The translations under genes were made by a program, and so were the position numbers. A stretch of 64,000 nucleotides of DNA from Geodermatophilus bullaregiensis (GTDB lineage: Bacteria > Actinomycetota > Actinomycetes > Mycobacteriales > Geodermatophilaceae): the NCBI RefSeq assembly GCF_016907675.1, contig NZ_JAFBCJ010000001.1, positions 1,798,001-1,862,000 of the forward strand, given 5' to 3'. Under the pieces are notes generated by a model, which worked only from the letters and a program-made list of their open reading frames with translations, was not told the origin of the DNA and searched no databases. This document shows, in pieces, positions 16,793 through 26,728 of the stretch; position 1 is the first letter of the stretch, and each line of letters begins with the position of its first letter.

Positions 16793-19000
16793 TCAGTGGC
16801 CGAGGCGCTGCGCCAGCGTCCGCAGCAGCTCCTGCGCCGCCTCGGCGATGACCGTGCCGGGCGGGAACACCGCGGCGGCGCCCATCTCCTTGAGCGTCGG
16901 GACGTCGTCGGGCGGGATGACGCCGCCGACCACGATGAGGACGTCGTCGGCCCCGAGGTCGGCGAGGGCCTGCTTGAGCGCCGGCACCAGGGTGAGGTGG
17001 CCGGCGGCCAGCGAGGAGACGCCGACGACGTGCACGTCGGCCTCCACCGCCTGCCGGGCGACCTCCTCCGGCGTCTGGAACAGCGGGCCGACGTCGACGT
17101 CGAAGCCGAGGTCGGCGAACGCGGTGGCGATGACCTTCTGCCCGCGGTCGTGCCCGTCCTGGCCCATCTTGGCGACGAGGATCCGGGGCCGGCGGCCCTC
17201 GGCCTCCTCGAACGCCTCCGCCATGCGGCGCGTCTCCTCCATGGGCCCGGAGCGGCCGGCCTCGTCGCGGTACACACCGGAGATGGTGCGCACCTGCCCG
17301 GCGTGCCGCCCGTAGACCTCCTCCAGCGCGTCGGAGATCTCCCCGACCGTCGCCTTGGCCCGGGCGGCGTCGACGGCGAGCTTGAGCAGGTTGGAGTCCA
17401 GCGAGGAGTCCCGCCGCCCCTCGGCCGCCGCGCGGGCGGCGTCGGTGAGCCGGCGCAGCGCGTCGGTCACCGCACCGGCGTCCCGCGAGGCCCGCAGCTC
17501 CTCGAGCCGGGCCTTCTGCTGGGCCAGCACGTCGGCGTTGTCCACGCGCAGCACGTCGATGGCCTCGTCGGCGTCGACCCGGTACTTGTTGATGCCGATC
17601 ACCGGCTGGCGGCCGGAGTCGATGCGCGCCTGCGTGCGGGCGGCGGCCTCCTCGATGCGCAGCTTCGGGATGCCGTCGTCGATGGCCTGGGCCATGCCGC
17701 CGTGCTCGGCGACCTCCTCGATGTGCGCCCACGCGCGCCGGGCCAGGTCGTAGGTCAGCTTCTCCACGTACGCCGAGCCGCCCCACGGGTCGATGACCCG
17801 CGTGGTCCCCGACTCCTGCTGCAGCAGCAGCTGGGTGTTGCGGGCGATCCGGGCGGAGAAGTCGGTCGGCAGCGCCAGCGCCTCGTCGAGGGCGTTGGTG
17901 TGCAGCGACTGGGTGTGCCCCTGGGTGGCGGCCATGGCCTCCAGGCACGTGCGGACGACGTTGTTGTAGACGTCCTGCGCGGTCAGCGACCAGCCCGACG
18001 TCTGGCAGTGGGTGCGCAGCGACAGCGACTTGTCCTTCTGCGCGCCGGCGTCCTTGACCAGCCGCGCCCACAGCAGCCGCCCGGCGCGGAGCTTGGCGAC
18101 CTCCATGAAGAAGTTCATGCCGATCGCCCAGAAGAAGGACAGGCGCGGGGCGAACGCGTCGACGTCGAGGCCGGCGCCCTTCCCCGCGTTCAGGTACTCG
18201 ACGCCGTCGGCCAGCGTGTACGCCAGCTCCAGGTCGGCCGTCGCCCCGGCCTCCTGGATGTGGTAGCCGGAGATGGAGATCGAGTTGAACCGCGGCATCT
18301 CCGCCGAGGTGAAGGAGAAGATGTCGCTGATGATCTGCATCGACGGCTTGGGCGGGTAGATGTAGGTGTTGCGGACCATGAACTCCTTGAGGATGTCGTT
18401 CTGGATGGTCCCCGTGAGCTGCTCCGGCTTCACCCCCTGCTCCTCCGCGGCGAGGACGTAGAGCGCCAGCACCGGCAGCACCGCGCCGTTCATGGTCATC
18501 GAGACGCTCATCCGGTCCAGCGGGATGCCGTCGAAGAGCTGCCGCATGTCCAGGATCGAGTCGATGGCGACCCCCGCCATGCCGACGTCGCCGACCACGC
18601 GCGGGTGGTCGGAGTCGTAGCCGCGGTGGGTCGGCAGGTCGAAGGCGACCGACAGGCCCTTCTGCCCGGCGGCGAGGTTGCGCCGGTAGAACGCGTTGGA
18701 CTCCGCCGCGGTGGAGAAGCCCGCGTACTGGCGGACCGTCCACGGCTGGGTCGTGTACATCGTCGGGTAGGGGCCGCGCAGGTAGGGCGGCAGGCCGGGA
18801 TAGGTCCGGAGGAAGTCCAGCCCGTCGAGGTCGGCCGGGGTGGCCAGCGGCGGGACGGCGATGCCCTCGGGTGTCTCCCAGGTCGCCTCGGCCACGCCGC
18901 GGCCGGTGACCTCCTCGAACCGGCGGGCCCAGTCGCCGGCCGAGGCCGTGGCCGCGGGACGGCCCAGCTCGACGCTGCTGAAGTCGGGGATCGGACTCAT
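16793..19000 (-). CDS. mutB: Methylmalonyl-CoA mutase large subunit, cobalamin-binding
   Basis: Adenosylcobalamin-dependent radical isomerisation of (R)-methylmalonyl-CoA to succinyl-CoA. 735 aa from ATG 19000 ([13 protein letters not shown]), which overlaps the mutA stop in ATGA. The TIM-barrel domain includes [16 protein letters not shown] [19 protein letters not shown] and [15 protein letters not shown]. The C-terminal B12 domain has [17 protein letters not shown], where DxHxxG supplies the lower axial His near residue 616, and later VGGVIPPDD. It pairs with the small subunit MutA and MeaB. It completes the propionyl-CoA to succinyl-CoA route with the carboxylase at the window start, apart from an epimerase that is not in this window. 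Confidence 0.95.
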   Translation of the reverse strand: MSPIPDFSSVELGRPAATASAGDWARRFEEVTGRGVAEATWETPEGIAVPPLATPADLDGLDFLRTYPGLPPYLRGPYPTMYTTQPWTVRQYAGFSTAAESNAFYRRNLAAGQKGLSVAFDLPTHRGYDSDHPRVVGDVGMAGVAIDSILDMRQLFDGIPLDRMSVSMTMNGAVLPVLALYVLAAEEQGVKPEQLTGTIQNDILKEFMVRNTYIYPPKPSMQIISDIFSFTSAEMPRFNSISISGYHIQEAGATADLELAYTLADGVEYLNAGKGAGLDVDAFAPRLSFFWAIGMNFFMEVAKLRAGRLLWARLVKDAGAQKDKSLSLRTHCQTSGWSLTAQDVYNNVVRTCLEAMAATQGHTQSLHTNALDEALALPTDFSARIARNTQLLLQQESGTTRVIDPWGGSAYVEKLTYDLARRAWAHIEEVAEHGGMAQAIDDGIPKLRIEEAAARTQARIDSGRQPVIGINKYRVDADEAIDVLRVDNADVLAQQKARLEELRASRDAGAVTDALRRLTDAARAAAEGRRDSSLDSNLLKLAVDAARAKATVGEISDALEEVYGRHAGQVRTISGVYRDEAGRSGPMEETRRMAEAFEEAEGRRPRILVAKMGQDGHDRGQKVIATAFADLGFDVDVGPLFQTPEEVARQAVEADVHVVGVSSLAAGHLTLVPALKQALADLGADDVLIVVGGVIPPDDVPTLKEMGAAAVFPPGTVIAEAAQELLRTLAQRLGH

Positions 19001-20871
19001 GCCGGCACTCCCAGCTGCTCGTGGACTCGCTGCAGGACGTCGAGCGCGTCGCACCCGGCGTACACGTACCCGTCGACGCCGTCCACACTCAGGGACGGCT
19101 TGCCGGCGAGCCACACCTGCGTGGCACCGGCCGTGCGCAGCTCCGCGGCCAGCGCGGCGGCCGAGTCCACGTAGTCGCCGTCGGTGCCGCAGATGCAGGC
19201 CACCGTCGTCCCGGCGTCGGCGAGACCGGACGCGCCGTCGCCGGCCGGGGTCTCGAGGCCACCGGCTTGGAACAGGTTGCCGGCGAAGGTGGCCCGCGCG
19301 GTGTGCCGGGCGACCGGGCCGATCGTGGCGAGGTGGACGCGCGGCCGGGTCGGCGCGGCGTCGGCGCGGTCGCGCAGCTCCTCGAAGGCCTGGGCCGCGC
19401 GCACGCGCGGCAGCCCGCCGGTGGGGTGCAGGTCCGCGGCGGGCTGCCGCTCCGGCAGCTTCTCGGCGAGGTTGGGGAACTCGCTGACGCCGGTGATGGC
19501 GTCGCGGCGCGTCGCGAGCCGCTTCGCGCGCTCGTCCCACGCGGCGGCCAGCCGGTCGCGGACCAGCCCGGACGACAGCGCCGCCGCCAGCCCCCCGGCC
19601 CGCTCGATCTCGGTGAACCACGCCCAGGCCGCCTGCGCCAGCGAGTCGGTGAGCGACTCGACGTACCAGGAGCCGCCGGCCGGGTCGAGCACGCGGGCCA
19701 GCGACGCCTCCTCGACCAGCAGGCTCTGGGTGTTCCGGGCGATCCGGCGGGAGAAGGCGTCGGGCAGGCCGAGCGCGGCGTCGAAGGGCTGCACGGTGAC
19801 CACGTCGGCGCCGCCCACGCCCGCGGCGAAGCAGGCGACCGTCGTCCGCAGCATGTTCACCCAGGGGTCGCGCCTGGTCGTCATCACCGACGACGTGACC
19901 GCGTGCTGCCGCTGGGCGCGGGCGTCGGGTGACGCCCCGCTGGCCTCGCCGACCCGGTCCCACAGCCGGCGGGCGGCGCGCAGCCCGGCGATCGTCGTGA
20001 ACTGGTCGGCGCTGGCGGCGTAGCGGAACTCGAGCTGGGTGAAGGCCTCGTCCACCGGGAGCCCGCCGTCGGTGAGCGCCCGCAGGTAGGCGACGCCGGC
20101 GGCCAGCGAGCAGCCGAGCTCCTCGACGGCCGAGGCACCGGCGTCGGCGAAGACCGTGGCGTCGACGACGGCGGTGCGCCAGCCCGCGGGCGCCCGGCGG
20201 GCGACACCGGCCAGCCCGGAGAGGTCCTGCTCCTCCCCCGAGGCGGCCTGGTCACCGAGCGGGTCGAGGCCCAGCGAGCCGCCCGGCGCGAGGTCGGTGC
20301 GGCCCTCGACCAGCGAGAGCAGCGCCTCGGCGGCGGGCAGCCCCCCGGAGACGGCCACCGGCGCGAGGTCGAGGTAGACGTCGGCGAGCACGTCGCCGAG
20401 CGCCGCGACCGGGACGGCGCCCTCCCCCAGGTGCAGCCACAGCGAGGTGACGCCGTTGTCCAGGTCGGCGGCGATCGCCTCCCGCGTCACCGCGGTGTCG
20501 GGGTGGGCGTGCCGCTGGCGGAGGTCCCAGCCGGCGGGCACGCCGCTCTCGGGGGCGGCCCCGGGGCGGGCGCCGCGGACGAAGGGCGGCAGGCCCGGGA
20601 CGCCGACCGCCGTCGGCAGGTCCCCGGCGTCCTCGGCGGTGTAGAGGGGGGCGACGCTGACGCCGGTGGCCACGGTGCGGCGCAGGGCGTCCTCGACCGG
20701 GTCGGGCAGCCGGTCGCGGCCGGCCTTGCGCAGCACGCCGGCGACGAGCTCGCGCCACTGCTCCCGGGTGACCTCGGGGAAGGCGCCGGCGAGGGAGAGC
20801 TCCTCGGGGACCTCGTGCTCGGCGGGGACCTCGTCGTCGCCCGGTGTCGCGGTCTGCTCAGTGGCGTTCAT
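18997..20871 (-). CDS. mutA: Methylmalonyl-CoA mutase small subunit
   Basis: 624-aa non-catalytic partner of MutB. The barrel region retains homology to MutB ([31 protein letters not shown]) and the C-terminal Rossmann-like domain is present, but the cobalamin motif is gone: where MutB has DGHDRG, MutA reads [17 protein letters not shown]. This is the normal state for the small subunit. ATG at 20871; stop overlaps the mutB ATG. First gene of a three-gene operon ending with meaB. Confidence 0.92.
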   Translation of the reverse strand: MNATEQTATPGDDEVPAEHEVPEELSLAGAFPEVTREQWRELVAGVLRKAGRDRLPDPVEDALRRTVATGVSVAPLYTAEDAGDLPTAVGVPGLPPFVRGARPGAAPESGVPAGWDLRQRHAHPDTAVTREAIAADLDNGVTSLWLHLGEGAVPVAALGDVLADVYLDLAPVAVSGGLPAAEALLSLVEGRTDLAPGGSLGLDPLGDQAASGEEQDLSGLAGVARRAPAGWRTAVVDATVFADAGASAVEELGCSLAAGVAYLRALTDGGLPVDEAFTQLEFRYAASADQFTTIAGLRAARRLWDRVGEASGASPDARAQRQHAVTSSVMTTRRDPWVNMLRTTVACFAAGVGGADVVTVQPFDAALGLPDAFSRRIARNTQSLLVEEASLARVLDPAGGSWYVESLTDSLAQAAWAWFTEIERAGGLAAALSSGLVRDRLAAAWDERAKRLATRRDAITGVSEFPNLAEKLPERQPAADLHPTGGLPRVRAAQAFEELRDRADAAPTRPRVHLATIGPVARHTARATFAGNLFQAGGLETPAGDGASGLADAGTTVACICGTDGDYVDSAAALAAELRTAGATQVWLAGKPSLSVDGVDGYVYAGCDALDVLQRVHEQLGVPA

Positions 20872-20910
20872 CGTCGAACTCCCGGCGTCGGCTCTGGGTC
20901 CAGGGACGTT

Positions 20911-22170
20911 CTACCGCCGCTCGCCCGGTCGTGGGCGGGCGGGGTGGCTGGGGGACGGTGCACCGGCGGCCGGGCCGCTGCTGCCGGCGTCGGCGGACAG
21001 CGCCTGGAGCGCGGCACGGACCATGAGCCGCACGCCCACGCCGATGGCCCGCTCGTCGACGTCGAAGGTGCCGCGGTGCAGGTCCAGCGGCTCCCCGCCG
21101 CCGTGCGTGCCGAGGCGGGCCAGGGCGATCGGGACGACGTCGGCGAACCAGCCGAAGTCCTCCCCGCCCATGCTCTGCGGTGTCGGCCGCACGCCCTCGG
21201 GGCCCACCGTGGCCAGCGCCGCGGTGCGCAGCAGGGCCACCGTGCGCGGGTCGTTGACCACCGGTGGGACGCCGCGCACGTACTCCACCGCCACCTCCGC
21301 GCCGGTCGGGGCGGCCACCCGCTCGACCAGCCGGCGCAGCATCGCCTCGGCGCCGGCCCAGGCGTCGCGGTCGAGGACCCGCACGGTGCCGCGCAGGGTG
21401 CCGCGCTGCGGGATGGCGTTGGCCGCCACGCCCGCGTTGACCGCGCCCCACACCAGCGACATCCCCGCGCGCGGGTCCACCTGCCGCGACAGCAGCCCGG
21501 GCAGGTCGGTGATCAGCCGGCCCAGGGCGTCGACCAGGTCGACGGTCAGCTGCGGCCGCGCGGTGTGCCCGCCGGGACCGGTGAGGACGACGTCGAGGCG
21601 GTCGCAGGCCGCGGTGATCGACCCGGTGCGCAGGCCCACCGCGCCCACGGGCGTGGCCGGGTCGCAGTGCAGCGCGAACGCCCGCGAGGCGCCGTCGAGC
21701 ACGCCGGACTCGACCACGTGCTTGGCGCCGCCGGGCACGGTCTCCTCGGCGGGCTGGAACACGCAGCGGACCGTGCCGGGCAGGTCGTCGAGCGCCGCGA
21801 GGGCCAGCGCCGCGCCGAGGACGACGGTGGTGTGCACGTCGTGCCCGCAGGCGTGGCACATGCCCTCGCGGGTGGAGGCGTAGGGCACGTCCTTGAGGTC
21901 GGCCAGCGGCAGGGCGTCGATGTCGGCGCGCAGGACGACGGTCGGCCTGCCGCTGCCGACGTCGACCACCAGCCCCGTGCCGCCGGGCAGCCGCCGCGGC
22001 TCGAGCCCGGCCTCGCCCAGCCGCTCCTCGACGAAGGCCGTGGTCTCCACCTCGGCGTAGGACAGCTCGGGGTGGGCGTGCAGGTGCCGGCGCACCTCGA
22101 CCAGCTCGTCGAGGCGGCCGGCCACCCACGCGTCGAGCCCGGCGGCGAGGTCCTCGGGGGGACGGCTCAT
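20911..22170 (-). CDS. M20-family metal-dependent amidohydrolase
   Basis: 419-aa amidohydrolase of the hippurate hydrolase/IAA-amino-acid hydrolase group (M20D), cleaving an N-acyl amino acid or related amide in the cytoplasm. HLHAHPELSY near the N-terminus, VLRADIDALPL, CHACGHDVHTT (metal-binding His/Cys, near residue 105), FQPAEETVPGGAKHVVE (catalytic Glu) and SMGGEDFGWF are all present. A Pro/Ser-rich tail follows the enzyme. ATG at 22170 overlaps the stop of the upstream carboxylate-amine ligase gene. Mycobacteria carry amiA1/amiB1 of the same family in the equivalent place. Physiological substrate unknown. Confidence 0.88.
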   Translation of the reverse strand: MSRPPEDLAAGLDAWVAGRLDELVEVRRHLHAHPELSYAEVETTAFVEERLGEAGLEPRRLPGGTGLVVDVGSGRPTVVLRADIDALPLADLKDVPYASTREGMCHACGHDVHTTVVLGAALALAALDDLPGTVRCVFQPAEETVPGGAKHVVESGVLDGASRAFALHCDPATPVGAVGLRTGSITAACDRLDVVLTGPGGHTARPQLTVDLVDALGRLITDLPGLLSRQVDPRAGMSLVWGAVNAGVAANAIPQRGTLRGTVRVLDRDAWAGAEAMLRRLVERVAAPTGAEVAVEYVRGVPPVVNDPRTVALLRTAALATVGPEGVRPTPQSMGGEDFGWFADVVPIALARLGTHGGGEPLDLHRGTFDVDERAIGVGVRLMVRAALQALSADAGSSGPAAGAPSPSHPARPRPGERR

Positions 22171-23372
22171 GCGGCGTGCCCGCCGGCGCAGGCCGCCGGG
22201 CCGGGGACGGGGCCGTCGGGCCGGGTGGCCGGGCCGGTCGCCGGGAGACCGTCGCGCAGCTCGGTGAGCAGGCCGTCGACGACGGCGCGCAGGTCGCCGC
22301 CGGCCGCCAGCGCGGCGGCGCGCTGGCGCTGGTAGGACGCGCCGACGGCGAGGACGCGCTCGATCCCGGCCAGCTCGGCCTCGCAGCCCAGCCGCCGCGC
22401 GGTGGGCGTGAGGTCCTCGGCGAGGTCGAGCAGCGCCTGCCGCACCGGGCGGACGGTGCCGCGCTCGTCGACGATCACGTCGGCGTCGAGGCCGTAGCGG
22501 GCCGCCCGCCACTTGTTCTCCCGCAGGATCCAGCTCGGCGGGGTGGGCAGGGTGTAGCCGCGGTCGAGCTGGGTGTCGAACTGCTCGACCAGGCACTGCG
22601 ACACCGCCGCCGCCACGCCGATCTCCTCGAGGGTGGGCAGGCCGTCGCAGACGCGCAGCTCGACGGTGCCGAAGCCCGGGTGGGGGCGGATGTCCCACCA
22701 CACCTCGCGCACGCTCTGGATGGAGCCGGTGGCGATGAGCGTCTCCATGTAGGTCTCGAAGGCGCCCCAGTCGGGCAGCTGGTGCGGCAGCCCGGCCGTC
22801 GGCATCCCCTCGAACACCTTGCTGCGCGCCGAGGCCAGGCCGGTGTCGCAGCCGACCCAGAACGGCGAGGACGCCGACAGTGCGAGCAGGTGCGGCACGT
22901 ACTGGGTGAGCGCGTTGACGATCGGCATCGCCTTGTCCGGCGAGCGGACGCCGACGTGCACGTGGACGCCGAAGATCTGCAGCCGCCGGGCCAGCCACTG
23001 CATGCGCTCGACCAGCTGCAGGTAGCGCTCCTTCGGCGAGATCAGCTGCGTCTGCCAGTCGGTGAACGGGTGGGTGCCGGCGCAGAGCAGGCCCAGGCCG
23101 CGGCGGTCGGCGGCGGCGGCGACCTCGGCCACCGTGCCCGCGAGGTCGGCGGTGGCCTCCTCCACGGTGGTGCACACACCGGTGATGACCTCGACGGTCG
23201 ACTGCAGCAGCTCGTGCTTGGCCTTGGGGTGCTCCTCGGCGCCGTCCGGGCGCATCTCCTCGAGGATCTCGACCGCGCCGGGCGAGAGCTCCCGGCTCTC
23301 CCGGTCGACGAGCTGCAGCTCCCACTCCACGCCCAGGCTGGCGCGCTCGGAGGAGGTGAAGGGGATCTGCAC
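22167..23372 (-). CDS. Carboxylate-amine ligase, glutamate-cysteine ligase family 2 (YbdK-like)
   Basis: 401-aa ATP-dependent ligase of the GCS2 family. It starts VQIPFTSSERASLGVEWELQ (the GVEWE/GxExE entry motif), then GTHPFTDW, IFGVHVHVGV and WWDIRPHPGFGTVELRVCD, all typical. Members form a gamma-glutamyl bond, sometimes with cysteine, but the YbdK subgroup has weak or different specificity, so no pathway is assigned. GTG at 23372 is chosen because TATCCT lies exactly 6 nt upstream, pointing to a leaderless mRNA. The stop overlaps the amidohydrolase ATG, so the two are an operon: a ligase making an amide and a hydrolase cutting one. Confidence 0.85.
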   Translation of the reverse strand: MQIPFTSSERASLGVEWELQLVDRESRELSPGAVEILEEMRPDGAEEHPKAKHELLQSTVEVITGVCTTVEEATADLAGTVAEVAAAADRRGLGLLCAGTHPFTDWQTQLISPKERYLQLVERMQWLARRLQIFGVHVHVGVRSPDKAMPIVNALTQYVPHLLALSASSPFWVGCDTGLASARSKVFEGMPTAGLPHQLPDWGAFETYMETLIATGSIQSVREVWWDIRPHPGFGTVELRVCDGLPTLEEIGVAAAVSQCLVEQFDTQLDRGYTLPTPPSWILRENKWRAARYGLDADVIVDERGTVRPVRQALLDLAEDLTPTARRLGCEAELAGIERVLAVGASYQRQRAAALAAGGDLRAVVDGLLTELRDGLPATGPATRPDGPVPGPAACAGGHAA

Positions 23373-23378
23373 CCCACG

Positions 23379-23384
23379 AGGATA
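23379..23384 (-). promoter_or_regulatory. -10 TATCCT of the carboxylate-amine ligase gene
   Basis: TATCCT followed by exactly 6 nt and then GTG at 23372; expected transcription start is at the start codon. Confidence 0.55.
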
Positions 23385-23427
23385 GGGACGACCGGGCCGC
23401 GCCACCCCCTGGAACGGCGCGGGCGGC

Positions 23428-24918
23428 TCAGACGGCGGCCAGCTCCGGCTCGGTGGCGGCCGGGCGGGCCAGCCGCGCCGCCGCCGGCACCCGCGCCGTC
23501 ACCGCGGCGACCGCGCGGCGGCCGTAGAGGCCGGGGTGGACGAGCACGCAGCACAGGTCGCGGCTGACCACCGACACGCCCGCGCCGTCGTCGGTGGGCA
23601 CCAGCGCCTCCACGCGCGACCACGGGATCCCGTGCACGTCGCCGTCGGCGTCGCGGTGGGCCAGGCCCTCGTCGGAGACGACCAGCGCCACGCGGGCCGC
23701 CGGGTCGAGCAGCCGCCGGTGCAGCGCCGGCCGGAACAGCGTCCCCCCCGGCAGCGCGGGCAGCGTGCCGCACAGCGGGCGGCGGACCACCCGGGGGTCG
23801 GGGCCGTCCCACTCGGCGGTGTCGGGCACGGCCAGGACGGCGGTCGGCTCGGCCCGGCGCAGCGCCGCGGTGACCTGCGCCGGCGTGGTCGCGCGCCAGG
23901 CGGCCAGCGTGGCGGCGGCCGACCGGGAGGGCAGTCCGACCGCGGCGCAGTACGCGGCGTCGGCCAGCTCGGCGCCGGCGGCGTCCTCCTCGTCGAGCTC
24001 GGCCTCCAGCCCCGCGACGGCGTGCGCGACCTCCTCCGCGGTCGGGCCCTCGGCGCACAGCCCGGCGAACGTCTGCCACAGCAGGCCGGCCACCTCGGCG
24101 TCGCGGCCGGAGCGGGCGTCGACGACGACGGCCACCTCGCGCCGGTCGGCGGCGAGGTCGAGCGGCAGCGAGTCCACGGCGTAGGAGAGCCCGCGGGCGT
24201 GCCGGGCGCGCTCGCGCAGCCGGTCCTCCAGGACGTCGACCCCGACGGCCAGGGCGACGTCGTCCGGCCGGTCGGTGGCCAGCAGCAGCCCGACGCCGGG
24301 CGCGTCGGTGCGGGTCCACACCGGGCCGTCCTGCGGCCGCGGGACGGGCAGCCGCCGCACCGGCCGCGGCCCGTCGGGCAGCGGCAGCCGCAGCCCGCCG
24401 GGCAGTGGGCCGTGGCACCACAGCGCCGCGTTGCCCCGCACGAACCAGCGGGCGGCGTGCGCCCGCACCGCCTCCTCGGTCAGGTGCTCGGGGCCGGGCC
24501 CGGCCGACACGGTCAGCCCCGGCCCGGTCAGCCCGTAGCGGGCGGCCCACAGCGCGCTGACCGTCGAGGAGCCGGTGCCGCAGCCCTCGGCCAGCAGCAC
24601 GCCGGCCTCGGCGGCCATCCGCTCGGTGGGCAGGTCCGCGAGCGCCCGGCAGACGCCCTCGAGGAACGCGCGGACGGCGGCCGGCCGGCCGGTGGCGAAG
24701 AACGCGGTGCTGTCGACGTCGGTCACGGCGTTGCAGCGCAGGTGCGTGCGCGGGAGGGCGGCCATGGCCAGGTGCTCGACGAGGTGGGTGACCTCGATCG
24801 TCGCGAACGTCTCGTCGCGCAGGCCGACGCCGAAGACCAGCGCCGCGGTGGTCCGCTCGGGTCCGGCGGCGGTGAAGACGGGGACGCCGTCGATCTGCGT
24901 TCGCTGCACGGCGGTCAT
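23428..24918 (-). CDS. M16 (insulinase)-like peptidase family protein
   Basis: 496-aa protein. THLVEHLAMAALPRTHLRC near residues 43-60 contains HLVEH, the inverted zinc motif HxxEH of M16 peptidases. The flanking region VGLRDETFATIEV fits the M16 N-terminal fold. The rest (RGLSYAVDSLPLDLAADRREVAVVVDA) resembles the second half of M16 domains. The C-terminal ~100 residues (TLFRPALHRRLLDPAARVALVVSDEGLAHRD...) do not look like a peptidase domain. No signal peptide is seen, so it is likely cytoplasmic. Substrate unknown; it could be a processing peptidase or an inactive relative. ATG at 24918; upstream codons in this frame are low-complexity promoter sequence. Confidence 0.68.
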   Translation of the reverse strand: MTAVQRTQIDGVPVFTAAGPERTTAALVFGVGLRDETFATIEVTHLVEHLAMAALPRTHLRCNAVTDVDSTAFFATGRPAAVRAFLEGVCRALADLPTERMAAEAGVLLAEGCGTGSSTVSALWAARYGLTGPGLTVSAGPGPEHLTEEAVRAHAARWFVRGNAALWCHGPLPGGLRLPLPDGPRPVRRLPVPRPQDGPVWTRTDAPGVGLLLATDRPDDVALAVGVDVLEDRLRERARHARGLSYAVDSLPLDLAADRREVAVVVDARSGRDAEVAGLLWQTFAGLCAEGPTAEEVAHAVAGLEAELDEEDAAGAELADAAYCAAVGLPSRSAAATLAAWRATTPAQVTAALRRAEPTAVLAVPDTAEWDGPDPRVVRRPLCGTLPALPGGTLFRPALHRRLLDPAARVALVVSDEGLAHRDADGDVHGIPWSRVEALVPTDDGAGVSVVSRDLCCVLVHPGLYGRRAVAAVTARVPAAARLARPAATEPELAAV

Positions 24919-25015
24919 GGTCGCGGCCGGTCGCCCCGCTCCCCCGGGCCGACACGCCACCGGGGGCGGCTGGGACGGGTGAGCCGGTGACCGCCGCGGA
25001 CACAGGCGTCCGGGC

Positions 25016-25075
25016 CGACGCCCGGGGGTCGGCGTCGCCCGGGCCGGCGTCGCCCCGGTCGGCGTCGCCCGGCCC
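25016..25075. repeat. 15-bp tandem repeat upstream of the punA promoter
   Basis: Units start at 25031, 25046 and 25061, each beginning GGCGTCGCCC (consensus GGCGTCGCCCGGGCC), with a degenerate unit at 25016-25030. The array ends 13 bp before the punA -10 hexamer, in the divergent gap between the M16-like gene and punA. Confidence 0.7.
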
Positions 25076-25088
25076 GGCGGCGCCGGGT

Positions 25089-25094
25089 TAGCGT
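25089..25094 (+). promoter_or_regulatory. -10 TAGCGT of punA
   Basis: TAGCGT, 6-nt spacer, GTG at 25101. Same hexamer as for birA and the D,D-carboxypeptidase gene. Confidence 0.55.
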
Positions 25095-25100
25095 CCACGG

Positions 25101-25913
25101 GTGAGCGCACCTGCCGCACGGACCGGTCCCGACACCCTCGCCCGCACCGCCGCGGCCGAGCTGACCACGGCCCTGGGCGACGGCCACGACGTCGCCGTCG
25201 TCATGGGCTCGGGCTGGGCGCCCGCGGCCGACGCGTTCGGGGCGGCGCAGGGCGCCGTCGCGATCGGCGACCTGCCCGGGTTCGCCGCCCCCACGGCGGT
25301 CGGCCACGACGGGCAGGTGCGGTCGGTGCGCGTGGGCGAGCGGCGGGTGCTGCTCTTCCTCGGGCGCACGCACCTCTACGAGGGCCGCGGCGTCGAGCCG
25401 GTGGTGCACGGCATCCGCACCGCGGCCGCGGCCGGCGTGCGCACCGTCGTCCTCACCAACGCCGCCGGCGGGCTGGCGCCGGAGCACCGGGTGGGCCAGG
25501 CGGTGCTCATCAGCGACCACCTCAACCTCACCGCCCGTTCCCCGCTGGTCGGGGCGACCTTCGTCGACCTCACCGACCTGTACTCCGCGCGGCTGCGCGA
25601 GCTCGCCCGGGGGATCGAGCCGGACCTGACCGAGGGCGTCTACGCGGCGCTGCCCGGCCCGCACTACGAGACCCCCGCCGAGATCCGCATGCTGCGCACG
25701 CTCGGTGCCGACCTCGTGGGCATGTCCACGGCGCTCGAGGCGATCGCCGCCCGCGCGGCCGGCCTGGAGGTGCTGGGCCTGTCCATGGTCACCAACGCCG
25801 CGGCCGGCATCACCGGCGAGAAGCTCGACCACGAGGAGGTGCTCGCCGCGGGGAAGGCGGCGGCGGGGCGGCTGGGCCGCTTCCTCGTCGAGTTCACCGG
25901 CCGGCTGCCGTGA
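25101..25913 (+). CDS. punA: Purine nucleoside phosphorylase, trimeric type
   Basis: Phosphorolysis of inosine/guanosine and deoxy forms to base plus (deoxy)ribose-1-phosphate. The 270-aa protein has [14 protein letters not shown] (phosphate loop), [18 protein letters not shown], and [21 protein letters not shown] followed by GMSTALEA, the signature of the trimeric PNP family (annotated deoD in mycobacteria). It starts at GTG 25101. Its stop overlaps the GTG of the next gene. It heads a plus-strand operon with an epimerase, a phosphohexomutase and a HAD hydrolase, i.e. the product sugar phosphate can be handled by neighbours. Confidence 0.93.
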   Translation: MSAPAARTGPDTLARTAAAELTTALGDGHDVAVVMGSGWAPAADAFGAAQGAVAIGDLPGFAAPTAVGHDGQVRSVRVGERRVLLFLGRTHLYEGRGVEPVVHGIRTAAAAGVRTVVLTNAAGGLAPEHRVGQAVLISDHLNLTARSPLVGATFVDLTDLYSARLRELARGIEPDLTEGVYAALPGPHYETPAEIRMLRTLGADLVGMSTALEAIAARAAGLEVLGLSMVTNAAAGITGEKLDHEEVLAAGKAAAGRLGRFLVEFTGRLP

Positions 25914-26728
25914 CCGGCCCCGTCCTCGTCACCGGCGCGGCCGGGCGCGTCGGCACGGTGCTGCGGGAGGGGCTGCCCGAGCGCGGCTGGGCGGTCCGCA
26001 GCCTCGACGTCGTCGGGATCGGCGAGCCCCGGCCGGGCGAGGAGACCGTCGTCGCCGACGTGACCGACCCCGCCGCGATGCGCAGCGCCACCGCGGGCGC
26101 GGCCGCCGTCGTCCACCTGGCCGGCATCTCCGGCGAGTCGACCTGGCCGGCGGTCCTGCACGCGAACGTCGACGGCACCCGCACGGTCCTCGAGACCGCC
26201 CGCCGGGCCGGGGTGCGCCGCGTCGTGCTGGCCAGCAGCAACCACGCCACCGGGTACACCGGGCGGCCGGCGTCCGGTCCCCTCCGGGAGGACGACGGCC
26301 TCGCGCGGCCGGACACCCACTACGGGGTGTCGAAGGTGGCGATGGAGGCGCTCGGCTCGCTGTACGCCGACCGCTACGGCCTCGACGTCGTCTGCCTGCG
26401 CATCGGCACCGCCGCCCCCGAGCCGCCGACGCCGCGCGCGCTGGCCACCTGGCTCTCCCCGCGGGACACCGTCGCGCTGGTGGACGCCGCGCTGCGCGCC
26501 CCCTCCCCCGGCTTCCGCGTGGTCTGGGGCGTCTCGGCCAACACCCGCGGCTGGTGGGACCTCACCGCGGCCCGGTCGCTCGGGTACGAGCCGCAGGACG
26601 ATGCCGAGGTGTACGCCGGGGCGCTGGTCGCGGCGCACGGCGAGCCCGACCCCGCCGACCCGGTGCACGCGCGGGTGGGCGGCGAGTTCACGTTGCCCGA
26701 GTACGACGCCGAGGAGGTCCCGTCGTGA
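25910..26728 (+). CDS. NAD-dependent epimerase/dehydratase, uronate dehydrogenase-like
   Basis: 272-aa extended short-chain dehydrogenase. [18 protein letters not shown] is the NAD-binding TGxxGxxG motif; YGVSK gives the catalytic Tyr-x3-Lys. The segment [13 protein letters not shown] closely resembles the SSNHxxGxY region of uronate dehydrogenases, which oxidise hexuronates to lactones. The usual uronate dehydrogenase length is about 265 aa. GTG at 25910 overlaps the punA stop and its stop overlaps the next GTG, so it is firmly inside the salvage operon. The exact sugar substrate is not determined. Confidence 0.8.
   Translation: MTGPVLVTGAAGRVGTVLREGLPERGWAVRSLDVVGIGEPRPGEETVVADVTDPAAMRSATAGAAAVVHLAGISGESTWPAVLHANVDGTRTVLETARRAGVRRVVLASSNHATGYTGRPASGPLREDDGLARPDTHYGVSKVAMEALGSLYADRYGLDVVCLRIGTAAPEPPTPRALATWLSPRDTVALVDAALRAPSPGFRVVWGVSANTRGWWDLTAARSLGYEPQDDAEVYAGALVAAHGEPDPADPVHARVGGEFTLPEYDAEEVPS

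Noticed and set aside
18997..20871. Loss of the cobalamin motif in MutA as a defect
   Set aside because: The small subunit of heterodimeric methylmalonyl-CoA mutases normally lacks the DxHxxG motif; MutB retains it.
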